A DNA stretch of 20,592 nucleotides from Bacillota bacterium (GTDB lineage Bacteria > Bacillota > Clostridia > Peptostreptococcales > Anaerovoracaceae): positions 1 through 20,592 of the forward strand of contig JABUTE010000112.1 in the NCBI GenBank assembly GCA_021443825.1, written 5' to 3'. Of this stretch, positions 13,667-20,592 are shown piece by piece (position 1 is the first letter of the stretch; each line of letters begins with the position of its first letter). The translations under genes were made by a program, and so were the position numbers. The notes below the pieces were generated by a model that saw only the letters and a list, made by a program, of their open reading frames with translations, did not search any database and had not been told where the DNA came from.

Positions 13667-14614
13667 TTAATAATCCAGCTTCTGGGCGCTGACCAGCTTC
13701 AGCACCACCCGGTTGAACAGAAACAGAAAGACACTCACCGAAAAGAACAGCAGACCCTCCGGGGTGCGGAACTGATTTTTCATCAGCTCTTCGCCGCTCA
13801 TGTCCAGATAACCCACAGCCAGCGCCATGGTTGCCACATAGAGCACCGGCACCAGCCAGACGGTCATGCGGGCCGCTTCCGAATTGAGCCGTTTGCGTTC
13901 CTCCGACCTGCGGTTGGCACTCTTCAGCTGCACCACGATATCCGTAAGTCCTTCGGAGATATCAGTGCCCTTCTCGGCCGCAACGCGGATACATACCGCC
14001 AGCATACTGCCCCAGACAGTGCCAAGAGCAAATGCAAAGGCATCGCAGGCCGAACGGATCTCAGCCGGGCTTGCCGAAGCCCGCAGATGCAGCAGCAGCC
14101 GGTAGATGTGCTTTCGGCAGATGGGAAAATCACCGTCGGATGCCACCAGCTGCTCCAGCGCCTGATAGATATTGCGGTTTTCCATGCGGTAGCGGCGGCT
14201 CAGCTCTGTTGCAAGTGCAATGCCCTCCCTGCTGCTTTTGCTCTGCTGACAGGAAAGTCCGGCAGCCAGAAGAAGAACGGGAAACCCGGCAGCGATAAGG
14301 GACAGCCCAAGGGCAAAGAAGGGCTTGAGGATGCGAACGGTAAGACACAGCACCGCAAGAAAAAGAAAGCCCAGAAGAAACAGAACGCGCAGCGGGTCGA
14401 TCTCTTTGCCTAGCGCAGAGGAGGCCAGATTGCCCAGCCCGATGAGCCAGGGCGGAAGGACGACCTCCTTTCGAATACTTCGGTGAAGCCGCTTTCGAAC
14501 CAGCAGCCGGCGCAGCGACAAAGAAAAGCTCTCTTCGAACACCAGCAAAAACCCACAAGACAGAAGCAGCCCCAGACCGGTATAAAGAAAGCCTGCTGCC
14601 GTGTTAGGATCCAT
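13667..14614 (-). CDS. TadB-like inner-membrane platform protein
   Basis: A 315-residue integral membrane protein with hydrophobic helices near residues 9-27, 76-95, 99-120, 252-270 and 287-306. A cytoplasmic T2SSF-like helical domain lies between, including AAEKGTDISEGLTDIVVQL and SANRRSEERKRLNSEAAR, typical of TadB. I prefer ATG 14614, which has AGGGGAGG 8 bases upstream. A GTG at 14623 would add three residues. The gene overlaps the end of the ATPase gene by 11 bases. It would form the pilus assembly platform with the TadC-like protein. Confidence 0.8.
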   Translation of the reverse strand: MDPNTAAGFLYTGLGLLLSCGFLLVFEESFSLSLRRLLVRKRLHRSIRKEVVLPPWLIGLGNLASSALGKEIDPLRVLFLLGFLFLAVLCLTVRILKPFFALGLSLIAAGFPVLLLAAGLSCQQSKSSREGIALATELSRRYRMENRNIYQALEQLVASDGDFPICRKHIYRLLLHLRASASPAEIRSACDAFAFALGTVWGSMLAVCIRVAAEKGTDISEGLTDIVVQLKSANRRSEERKRLNSEAARMTVWLVPVLYVATMALAVGYLDMSGEELMKNQFRTPEGLLFFSVSVFLFLFNRVVLKLVSAQKLDY

Positions 14615-16001
14615 CTGCAGCACCTCCCCTGATCGGAGACGCTTCTGCCAGCCGGTGCAGCAGACTCTGCATCAGGGCAAAGCTTTCCGGCTCGCTCTCA
14701 CTTGCGTACAGCTGCTGGGCCGGGCCAATGCGGTCATAGAAGGTCCAGCTTTCGTTCTTCTGATCGAAGAGACAGACTGGCTCCACCAGGATCTCGCCAT
14801 CCGGCAGCAGATTCATCTGATAGATGCCCTGGAGCCTTTTCTGCCGCTTATCGGCCAACTGAATAAAGTGAAACAGATAGTCAAAGCCGGACGCGATCAT
14901 GTTCATGGTCAGGTGAAGGTCGCCGCCGGTCTGCTTGACGATCTCGGTGGCAGCCTCCAGCGGAAACCGGTCGGGCCGGCGGGAATGGAAGGTCAGCTTC
15001 ATCCGCTTGGTGCCCTTTGCCGCCAGCCGGACGGCCGTATCCAGCGCGATGCCGTCGCGGGCCTCCGCAAGGATAAAGTAGTCGGCGTCGCTTCGCAGCA
15101 GACTTTTGGAGATCTTTTTCAGCTCATCTCCGTCGGCGATCAGCTGCACGATGGGCGCCTGCGGCAGGATCTTATCCATGGGTATCTCCGGATCGGTCTC
15201 CACCATGACCCCCTCCAGAGTGGGATCCTCGTAGCTCTGCCAAGTGGAAAGAAAGGTAGTCTTTGCGGTGCGCACCGCACCCAGAAAGACCGTATTAAAG
15301 CCTGTACTTACCATGGCGCGGAAAAGAGGAATGGCTTCTTTGGGAATGGTGCCCCGTTTCGCCTGCTCTTCAAAGCTGAGGGCCGGTATGATGTAGCGGC
15401 GAAAGATGATGCTGGTCTGTCCCTTCTTTGCCATGGGCTCGGTAAAGACCGTGACGCGAGTCCCGTCCAGAAGATAGGTCTCGTAGTAATTTTTATCCAT
15501 GCGCTCTTCCGGCGTCAGCAGAAGGAAGGACTTGATCAGCTGATCGCAGCGCTCCCGGCTGATGCGCTGGGGCTGCAGCACCATTTTGCCCTCGTGCATA
15601 AAATAGATGCGCCCTCCGATGATCTTTGCGGAGCTGCTGGAGCGATACTCCGGCCGGAACCATGGAGCAAGACCTGCCAACCCCCAGTTCTCCTGGTAGA
15701 TGGCATCCTCCAGCGTTGCATACCAGGATGGAAAGGGGCAGTTCTCCTGCTCCATCTCATGCAGCAGCTGCTGGATGCGAGTCTTAAAATAATCCCGCTC
15801 CTTCGGATAACCGATGATGGCCTTCTTCTGCAGCTCCAGCACCGAGCGGGAGCTTTCACGGCTTTCCCAGTCGCAAAACATGGCATCCCGGATCCGAAGG
15901 CACAGGCGAAAGAACGCCTCCGTGCTCTCGTTTGAAGAAGCCGGCTGCCCCTGCTCTGCCCTGGGCATCGCTGCATACTCGTTGAAATCAAATGTCTTCA
16001 T
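14604..16001 (-). CDS. CpaF/TadA-like secretion ATPase with atypical Walker A
   Basis: A 465-residue T2SSE/CpaF-family ATPase expected to power pilus assembly at the inner membrane. The nucleotide-binding core is recognisable. There is a P-loop region GAVRTAKTT at 241-249, an acidic stretch GVMVETDPEIPMD, a Walker B-like YFILAEARDG with the likely catalytic E313, and a His box TFHSRRPDRF with H339. The P-loop has Ala246 where the consensus GxxxxGK(T/S) has Gly. The N-terminal 120 residues are weakly conserved. I chose ATG 16001, which has AGAGAGGA upstream. The frame extends 10 codons further without support. It overlaps the upstream MinD-like gene by 14 bases. Confidence 0.85.
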   Translation of the reverse strand: MKTFDFNEYAAMPRAEQGQPASSNESTEAFFRLCLRIRDAMFCDWESRESSRSVLELQKKAIIGYPKERDYFKTRIQQLLHEMEQENCPFPSWYATLEDAIYQENWGLAGLAPWFRPEYRSSSSAKIIGGRIYFMHEGKMVLQPQRISRERCDQLIKSFLLLTPEERMDKNYYETYLLDGTRVTVFTEPMAKKGQTSIIFRRYIIPALSFEEQAKRGTIPKEAIPLFRAMVSTGFNTVFLGAVRTAKTTFLSTWQSYEDPTLEGVMVETDPEIPMDKILPQAPIVQLIADGDELKKISKSLLRSDADYFILAEARDGIALDTAVRLAAKGTKRMKLTFHSRRPDRFPLEAATEIVKQTGGDLHLTMNMIASGFDYLFHFIQLADKRQKRLQGIYQMNLLPDGEILVEPVCLFDQKNESWTFYDRIGPAQQLYASESEPESFALMQSLLHRLAEASPIRGGAADGS

Positions 16002-16731
16002 GAGCGGTCCTCTCTTTCTGTAAATTGGCAAGCACAGGTTCCATGAGGCTGCTTACCCCACGGGCGTAAGCCCTGTCTTCGTACTGCAGCAAAGTGCGCT
16101 CTTCCGTTTCCGCCAGCTCGCCGAAGGGGCTTTCTTTGATCAGAATGGCGCTGCCCGGCTGCGGCAGCAAAGCCTCGGCAGCCTCCCTTGACAGCAGGCT
16201 GCGGCCTGCCCGGTTGATCACGAACTGCAGCGGCTGCTGCAGCAGTTTTCGGTAATAGCCCTGCTGAAGTGCCAGACGCTGCAGGCATTGCTTTCGCAGC
16301 ACCAGATTGACAACGACCTGATCGGCATGGATCAGGCAGCCCAGCGCAAAGCCGTGATCCAGCTCGCAGCCGGTATCGCAGATGATCAGGGAAAAAAATG
16401 GCTTCAGACCTTCGAGAAATGCCCCGGCGGCATCCGGATGGATGCTGCGCCCCGCGCCGGGAAAAAGAAAGCCCTTTGCCAGATGCAGCCTTCCCTGCCA
16501 GCGGGAACGTTCGACGAATTCCTCGTAGTCCGTATTGCCCTCTTCGATAAAGGGAAGATAGCTTTCCAGGCTGACGCAGGAGCCGTCTGCAAAGACCGAC
16601 CCCCCGTCGCTGCAGCAGCAAAGATACAGCACCCTGCCCTCCGTAAGCCGCTCTGCCGCCTGCCGGGCAGCCGACATGGCCAGCATGGTGCAGCCCGTCT
16701 TATGGTCTGCCCCGTGAAATGACAGGATCAT
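15988..16731 (-). CDS. MinD/CpaE-like P-loop protein with degenerate P-loop
   Basis: A 247-residue protein with the fold pattern of SIMIBI ATPases of the MinD/ParA/CpaE group. It has an N-terminal strand and loop FHGADHKTGCTMLA (residues 5-18), an LYLCCCSDGG strand, FSLIICDTGCELD resembling the switch II DTG motif, and a VVVNLVLRKQ strand. In Tad loci this position is held by CpaE/TadZ, which positions the pilus machine. The P-loop lacks the expected GGxGKT: depending on alignment, either the Gly before Lys or the Lys itself is replaced, so ATP binding is uncertain. GGAGGAGG lies upstream, and the start overlaps the preceding stop as ATGA (16728-16731). Confidence 0.75.
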   Translation of the reverse strand: MILSFHGADHKTGCTMLAMSAARQAAERLTEGRVLYLCCCSDGGSVFADGSCVSLESYLPFIEEGNTDYEEFVERSRWQGRLHLAKGFLFPGAGRSIHPDAAGAFLEGLKPFFSLIICDTGCELDHGFALGCLIHADQVVVNLVLRKQCLQRLALQQGYYRKLLQQPLQFVINRAGRSLLSREAAEALLPQPGSAILIKESPFGELAETEERTLLQYEDRAYARGVSSLMEPVLANLQKERTAHEDI

Positions 16732-17504
16732 GGGGCGGCCTCCTCCAGTACCAGAAGAAGGAAGGGCTGCGGCTCTGCAGACAGCTGCGGCTCACCGGCA
16801 TAGGGTATGCTCTCGTCATATCCATATACAGGCGCGGGCGCTTCGCCATCTTCGAAGGACGGGGCTTCTTCGGATTCATCGCTTTCCAACGGGGCCTGCG
16901 GCGCGGGACCGTTGATCGCCCGGTCATAGATTGCAAAGTAATCCCGGGGCTTGCATAAGATCTCTACCGATGCGATGATCCCCGAGGCCCCGTTGCGGTT
17001 CAAAACGCCGTCTTTAGGATCTTCATCGCCCAGAACCGCCTGCTCGGCGCTGTCGCGCACATATGCGATGGTAAAGGAACCTATCTTCTGCTTTTCGGGA
17101 AGCAGATACACGGCGATGGTATCTCCCGCCCGTAAAAAGGAAGGTCTTGCATAGATCCATTCCCCGGGAAGGGAGAATACCGACTGGCCGTCTTCAAACA
17201 GCTGCGTTTGCTCCTCAAGTAGCTCTGCCGTGACGGGCTGATTGAGATGCAGATCGACTGCAGCTGCTTTTCCTTCGGCAAGGGCTTCCTGCCCGGGAGC
17301 AAGACTGCCCTGCGGATAGACGTCGGAGCCCACATGGATCAGCTTCAGATCGGAGGCTGCCAGAATGGTTCCCTTCGGAAGCTCGGATGCTGCCGCAAGC
17401 ACCGGTCTTGTGGTGAGCTGCTCTCTGCCGCATACCTCCCAGTAGGTCAGTCCGACCAGGCTGCAAGTAATTAACATAATTCCTATTACTGTTTTAATTT
17501 TCAT
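16728..17504 (-). CDS. SAF-domain protein, CpaB/RcpC-like pilus assembly factor
   Basis: A 258-residue secreted or membrane-anchored protein. The N-terminal signal anchor is at about 4-22, and a SAF domain at about 33-98 is recognisable by RPVLAAASELPKGTILAASDLKLI. A beta-rich region with FLRAGDTIAVYLLPEKQ follows, as in CpaB/RcpC. The C-terminal 60 residues are acidic and proline-rich (ESDESEEAPSFEDGEAPAP). In Gram-negative Tad systems CpaB works with the secretin. None is present here, so it may instead contact the cell wall. ATG 17504 is chosen over ATG 17507 for better spacing to GAGG. It is the first gene of the Tad operon. Confidence 0.8.
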   Translation of the reverse strand: MKIKTVIGIMLITCSLVGLTYWEVCGREQLTTRPVLAAASELPKGTILAASDLKLIHVGSDVYPQGSLAPGQEALAEGKAAAVDLHLNQPVTAELLEEQTQLFEDGQSVFSLPGEWIYARPSFLRAGDTIAVYLLPEKQKIGSFTIAYVRDSAEQAVLGDEDPKDGVLNRNGASGIIASVEILCKPRDYFAIYDRAINGPAPQAPLESDESEEAPSFEDGEAPAPVYGYDESIPYAGEPQLSAEPQPFLLLVLEEAAP

Positions 17505-17530
17505 CATACCGCCTCTTTGTTTTACATATT

Positions 17531-17610
17531 TTACCATTATTATAACCAATATTTACCATTTGTCAATATATGATTAACATATATTTCCAATATTTGTGAT
17601 CATTACCATT
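17531..17610 (-). repeat. Direct repeats around the Tad promoter (AATGGTAA and AAATATTGG)
   Basis: AATGGTAA occurs on the minus strand at 17531-17538 (just after -10), 17553-17560 (spacer) and 17603-17610 (upstream of -35). AAATATTGG occurs at 17546-17554 and 17587-17595. Such placement could be an operator for a repressor or activator. No regulator gene is identified for it. Confidence 0.5.
17539..17566 (-). promoter_or_regulatory. Promoter of the Tad-like operon
   Basis: On the minus strand TTGACA (17561-17566) and TATAAT (17539-17544) are both perfect with a 16-base spacer, about 35 bases upstream of the SAF gene. The surrounding 100 bases are very AT-rich compared with the genes. Confidence 0.85.
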
Positions 17611-17744
17611 TTCCATTATAGATAGAAGGGGCAGCAGGCCGGCAAAGCAGAATTTTCTTTATTATTTGCCTCGCTTGATGTATCATGAAAGTACTATGAC
17701 GAAAGTAAGGAGCAGTTTTCCTGCTTTTTACGGAAAGGATCTCT

Positions 17745-18068
17745 ATGGTTACAATCACTCTGACGGAATTGCTTCTTGCTGTTCTTATCATTGCCTCCAT
17801 CGTTTTGGTGATCTATCTCACCGTTATGGTCGGAAAGCTGCTTCCCGTTCTGACCCATCTGAATCATATTCTGGCCGACGGAGAGATCATCGCCGCCGAT
17901 GCCCGCACCTTCGCAGAGCAAACAAAGGGTTCCGTTGCCGATATGACGGAATCCATCAAGAATCTCAATGCTATGATCAAAGGAAACCAGAGCCTTACCA
18001 AAACAGCTGCAAGCCTTGTAAACGCGGCAGCAGCTTTTAAAGGACTGACCAAAAAGGCAGGCAAGTAG
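17745..18068 (+). CDS. Small DUF948-like membrane protein
   Basis: A 107-residue protein with a membrane helix at about residues 8-30. A heptad-like helical tail follows (HLNHILADGEIIAADARTFAEQ, then SVADMTESIKNLNAMI) and a Lys-rich end. The layout matches the DUF948 group of single-pass proteins, whose function is unknown. GGAAAGGA lies upstream of the ATG. It is transcribed divergently from the Tad operon across about 240 bases and is followed by a strong terminator. The 130 bases before it contain a -10-like TATCAT but no convincing -35, so its promoter is unclear. A link to the pilus is only positional. Confidence 0.7.
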   Translation: MVTITLTELLLAVLIIASIVLVIYLTVMVGKLLPVLTHLNHILADGEIIAADARTFAEQTKGSVADMTESIKNLNAMIKGNQSLTKTAASLVNAAAAFKGLTKKAGK

Positions 18069-18086
18069 CATCATTCCCTTACAGAC

Positions 18087-18127
18087 AAAAGCTCCCGGTC
18101 CGTGCAGGATCGGGAGCTTTTCTGTTT
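18087..18127 (+). terminator. Terminator after the DUF948-like gene
   Basis: Arms 18087-18097 and 18111-18121 pair perfectly. The stem extends inward by four more pairs (one G.U) to a 5-base loop, followed by TCTGTTT. Confidence 0.85.
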
Positions 18128-18154
18128 GCCTTAAAGCCCTGTAAATGCTATTAT
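18126..18154 (+). promoter_or_regulatory. Candidate promoter of the TauE/SafE permease gene
   Basis: TTGCCT (18126-18131) and TATTAT (18149-18154) are 17 bases apart, 44 bases upstream of the start codon. The -35 element abuts the preceding terminator. Confidence 0.55.
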
Positions 18155-18197
18155 TAAAAATGATTTTAGAAACTGTTTCAGAAAGGAATCGATTCTC

Positions 18198-18935
18198 ATG
18201 AGTTTTCCCATGCAATGTCTGTCGGTCTTCACACCGGCGATTCTGGGCGGCATCATTCAGTCGACCACCGGCTTTGGCTTCGGCATCTTCGTCATGATGT
18301 TCTTCCCCATGTTTCTGCTGATCCCAAAGGCGAGCGCCCTGTCTTCGCTGATCAGCATCCTGCAGAGCTTTACCATGTTCATGAAATACCGCAAAAGCGC
18401 CGACCTGAAGCTTTGCCTGGTTCCGGCCGTTTTTTATGTAGCGTCTGCGACCTTCTGCATCAACTCGGTCAGCGGCATGGATATGACAAAGCTGAAGGCC
18501 GTCTTCGGCCTGTTTCTCATCGTGATCGCCATCTATTTCATCTTCTTTTCCGATAAGCTGAAGATCAAAGCGAATCTTGTTTCCGCAATGATCTGCGGAA
18601 CGGTCTCCGGCATTGCCAGCGGTCTGTTCGGCATCGGCGGCCCTCCCATGGTCATCTATATGCTGGCCGCGACCGACAGCGACAAGGAAAAGTATCTGGG
18701 CACCCTGCAGCTGTTCTTCGTGCTGACCAACATCTATAACAACGCCCTGCGCTTTATCAACGGCATTATCACCACCGATATCCTGATGCTGGTGATCCCC
18801 GGTGTCTGCGGCATGCTGATCGGTGCGGCTGCAGGCTCTAAGATCATCGACCGCATCAATGTGGCCACCATGAAGAAGCTGATCTATCTGTTCCTGGCAG
18901 TCTCCGGCGCCATCACCTTCTTCTCCAATATCTAA
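18198..18935 (+). CDS. TauE/SafE family permease
   Basis: A 245-residue integral membrane protein of the TauE/SafE family, which exports or takes up small anions such as sulfite, sulfoacetate or related organosulfur compounds. The two family half-repeats are visible: GGIIQSTTGFGFGIFVMM near residue 17 and GIASGLFGIGGPPMVIYM near residue 139, each at the start of a set of hydrophobic helices. GAAAGGAA lies 10 bases before the ATG. The gene stands alone and converges on the RpiR-type regulator gene. The substrate cannot be told from the sequence. Confidence 0.9.
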   Translation: MSFPMQCLSVFTPAILGGIIQSTTGFGFGIFVMMFFPMFLLIPKASALSSLISILQSFTMFMKYRKSADLKLCLVPAVFYVASATFCINSVSGMDMTKLKAVFGLFLIVIAIYFIFFSDKLKIKANLVSAMICGTVSGIASGLFGIGGPPMVIYMLAATDSDKEKYLGTLQLFFVLTNIYNNALRFINGIITTDILMLVIPGVCGMLIGAAAGSKIIDRINVATMKKLIYLFLAVSGAITFFSNI

Positions 18936-18950
18936 TGCAAAAACAAAAAT

Positions 18951-18994
18951 AAAGGCTCTGCCGTCCCCGGCCGGGGAACGCAGAGCCTTTTTGC
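18951..18994. terminator. Bidirectional terminator between permease and RpiR genes
   Basis: Outer arms 18951-18961 and 18980-18990 pair perfectly. An inner palindrome (18964-18977) is separated from them by a small internal loop. T residues follow on the plus strand (to 18992), and an A-rich stretch before the stem (18939-18953) gives a T-rich tail on the minus strand, serving the convergent RpiR gene. Confidence 0.88.
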
Positions 18995-19010
18995 TTTCTT
19001 TTTATTATGA

Positions 19011-19913
19011 TCAGATCTTGTCGGTGACGGGTGCGACCACCTGATAATCGCTGCCCTGGTAATCGGGATGGGAGATCTCTTCCAGAACATTTTTAAACTC
19101 GGTGATGCTGCTGTCTTTCGTCTTGACCTGCAGAATGGTCAGAATGATGCTGAAATAGACCATCAAAGACGAGTAGGAATAGTAATGACCCTTTTCGATC
19201 TCGCCGGTGAGCAGGTAATGATCGCAATGCTTGATCAGCAGCGAATCGGCGGAATCGGTATATCCGATCACCTTTGCCCCGTGCTCCTTGACATATCGCG
19301 CAATGTTGAGAATGGGCAGATAATACATGGGGAACGTGAGGAAGATGAACAGATCTTTGTCGGAGATGCCGTTGACAGCAGACTGCAAAGAGGTGGTATC
19401 CTCCGGATTGACCACAAAGGCGCGGACCCCGAACAGTGCCAGTCTGCGGCGCATCAGCTCCGCGACGGCAAAGGAGGTGCCCCTGCCGACAATGTAAACG
19501 GCATCGGCCGCCAGGATCTCGTCGACCATGGCATCGGCCTTTTCCAGATCGAGATTATCCATCAGATCGTTGAAATATTTCCGTTCCAGATCGATCTGCT
19601 TTTTGACGAAATCTTCGTTTTCGATGGCATCGTAGGTATATGCATAAAGCTTTCTGTTCATTACGCCGCGGCTTTCAAAGCTGCTCTGTGCCAATACTTC
19701 GCGGAACGAATTTTTTGCATCAGAAAAGCTTTCAAAGCCGATCTTCTGACAGAAGCGGATCGCTGTTGCTTCGGTGCAGCCGACCTGATGGCTGAAATCC
19801 TTTAAGGTGATGAAGCACATTTCATTGGGATTCTTCAGCATGAAGCCGGCGATCTGTTTTTGCTTGCCGGTCAGAAGAGGCATGCTGTTTTCGAGCATCT
19901 GGATGATATTCAT
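19011..19913 (-). CDS. RpiR/MurR family transcriptional regulator
   Basis: A 300-residue regulator with an N-terminal RpiR helix-turn-helix domain (about residues 1-77; LKDFSHQVGCTEATAIRFCQKIGF is the recognition region). A C-terminal SIS sugar-phosphate-binding domain follows (about 115-250; AVYIVGRGTSFAVAELMRRRL and DLFIFLTFPMY). Members sense phosphosugars and control sugar or amino-sugar genes. No sugar-metabolism gene is adjacent, so its target may be elsewhere, or it may control the convergent permease or itself. AGGGGG precedes the ATG. A promoter and inverted repeats lie upstream. Confidence 0.93.
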   Translation of the reverse strand: MNIIQMLENSMPLLTGKQKQIAGFMLKNPNEMCFITLKDFSHQVGCTEATAIRFCQKIGFESFSDAKNSFREVLAQSSFESRGVMNRKLYAYTYDAIENEDFVKKQIDLERKYFNDLMDNLDLEKADAMVDEILAADAVYIVGRGTSFAVAELMRRRLALFGVRAFVVNPEDTTSLQSAVNGISDKDLFIFLTFPMYYLPILNIARYVKEHGAKVIGYTDSADSLLIKHCDHYLLTGEIEKGHYYSYSSLMVYFSIILTILQVKTKDSSITEFKNVLEEISHPDYQGSDYQVVAPVTDKI

Positions 19914-19961
19914 CTATTATTCCCCCTAAAATAACAAAATGACAAAAGTGAATACAAAGTT

Positions 19962-19990
19962 AGATTACCCAATAATATCTGCATTGTCAA
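19962..19990 (-). promoter_or_regulatory. Candidate promoter of the RpiR-family gene
   Basis: On the minus strand a perfect TTGACA (19985-19990) is 17 bases from TAATCT (19962-19967), a weaker -10. The region is AT-rich. Confidence 0.6.
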
Positions 19991-20010
19991 TATAAATATA
20001 AAATTTGTAC

Positions 20011-20036
20011 ATTATTCGAAATAATACCGAAGTATT
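20011..20036. repeat. Pair of short inverted repeats upstream of the RpiR-gene promoter
   Basis: ATTATT-CGA-AATAAT (20011-20025) and AATAC-CGAA-GTATT (20023-20036) overlap and share a CGAA core about 12 bases apart. They lie 20-45 bases upstream of the -35 box, a plausible operator for autoregulation. Confidence 0.4.
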
Positions 20037-20116
20037 TGTTATAAAAACCGTCTTTATGCGTTATTTCTGTCCTTTCCTCCTCCCTTCCTGCGATGGATGC
20101 ACCCCCGTTGTTTCAT

Positions 20117-20142
20117 AAAAAAGCCCCTGCAGCTGCAGGGGC
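20117..20142 (-). terminator. Terminator of the nitroreductase gene
   Basis: A perfect 20-base palindrome at 20123-20142 (GCCCCTGCAG arm) is followed on the minus strand by six T residues (A 20117-20122 on the plus strand). It lies just after the nitroreductase stop codon. Confidence 0.88.
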
Positions 20143-20167
20143 ATTTGAACGGTTTGGTTCCAATAAA

Positions 20168-20592
20168 CTATTCCACAACGGTCACATGGGTGTTCCAGTC
20201 GACCTCGTGGGGCTCCTTCTCGGTATCCTTGTAGCCCAAAGCCAGAGCGATCTGGTAAACGTGGTTTTCGGGGAAGCCCAGCTTTTCGCCGTAATAGGCA
20301 GCCTTATCGCTTTCGAACTGCTTCCATAAGCAGCCGATGATGACGGTGGAAAGACCGAGAGACTGGGCTGCCAGCGCCATGTTCTCGACGCAGATGCCTG
20401 CATCGACGGCAGCGAATTTCAGATCCTTATCGGCGGAAAGAAATACCAGAACCGGTGCTCCGTAATGGAAGGCTCCTTCTCTTGCGGAGATCTGTGTAAA
20501 TTCCGTTGCCATTTCTTCGATGACAGGATGATCGGTCTTTACGACAGAGATATGGACCTCCTGCTTGTTGTTTGCCGTAGGTGCCTGCAGAC
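20168..20592 (-). CDS. Nitroreductase family protein (5' end outside window)
   Basis: The frame is open to the window edge. 140 C-terminal residues are present, ending at TAG 20168-20170. It has the FMN-dependent nitroreductase pattern: APTANNKQEVHISVV near the truncated start, GAPVLVFLSADKD, DAGICVENMALAAQSLGLSTVIIGCL, LGFPENHVYQIALALGYKD and a short tail. These enzymes use NAD(P)H to reduce nitro compounds, quinones or enoates in the cytosol, so the natural substrate is open. An internal ATG at 20512 is not the real start, because the conserved FMN-contact region lies before it. A perfect-stem terminator follows. Confidence 0.9.
   Translation of the reverse strand, partial: LQAPTANNKQEVHISVVKTDHPVIEEMATEFTQISAREGAFHYGAPVLVFLSADKDLKFAAVDAGICVENMALAAQSLGLSTVIIGCLWKQFESDKAAYYGEKLGFPENHVYQIALALGYKDTEKEPHEVDWNTHVTVVE

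Noticed and set aside
14601..15935. Plus-strand open frame (444 codons) opposite the CpaF-like gene
   Set aside because: Antisense shadow. The minus-strand frame carries recognisable ATPase motifs, ribosome site and operon spacing.
17612..17744. Weak hairpin (AGCAG-TTTTC-CTGCT followed by T residues) before the DUF948-like gene
   Set aside because: The stem is only about 5 bp, too weak to call an attenuator without RNA data.
19914..20167. Possible small gene in the 254-base spacer between the RpiR gene and the nitroreductase gene
   Set aside because: No frame with a ribosome site and plausible product. The space is explained by a promoter, inverted repeats and a terminator.

Overview
The window looks like a chromosomal piece of a monoderm Firmicute, most likely class Clostridia. 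The evidence is the gene order hrcA-grpE-dnaK-dnaJ behind a perfect CIRCE operator, a Gram-positive-type DnaK, a butyrate kinase, a threonyl-tRNA synthetase without the N-terminal TGS domain, strong Shine-Dalgarno sites, and a Tad-type pilus cluster with no secretin. The base composition is fairly GC-rich, apart from a few sharply AT-rich promoter regions. I cannot assign a genus.

Layout. Positions 1-3773 (+) hold three tandem, closely similar AbgB-like M20 amidohydrolase genes. The first is cut by the window edge. Related hairpins separate copies 1/2 and 2/3, and a strong terminator ends the array. A butyrate kinase gene (buk, minus, 3879-4973) converges on this array. From 9863 down to 5017 (minus) lies a textbook heat-shock operon: sigma-A promoter, CIRCE, hrcA, grpE, dnaK, dnaJ, terminator. 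A candidate buk promoter overlaps that terminator. thrS (minus, 9982-11724) has its own promoter, no room for a T-box leader, and its own terminator just upstream of the hrcA promoter.

Positions 17566 down to 11778 (minus) form one compact nine-gene Tad/Flp-like operon: SAF-domain (CpaB-like) protein, MinD/CpaE-like protein, CpaF/TadA-like ATPase, TadB-like and TadC-like membrane proteins, two roughly 50-residue pilin-like peptides, and two larger TadE/TadG-like pseudopilins. The genes overlap or nearly touch, and four junctions are ATGA or near-ATGA couplings. Both ATPases have atypical P-loops, and no prepilin peptidase is present. A strong promoter surrounded by direct repeats drives the operon.

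Divergent from it are a small DUF948-like membrane protein (17745-18068, +) and a TauE/SafE-type permease (18198-18935, +). The permease converges on an RpiR-family regulator (19011-19913, minus) across a bidirectional terminator. The right edge cuts a nitroreductase-family gene (minus). No tRNA, rRNA, CRISPR array, insertion sequence or prophage gene was seen, and no gene-free stretch exceeds 300 bases. The features least like routine housekeeping are the hydrolase triplication and the reduced Tad system.
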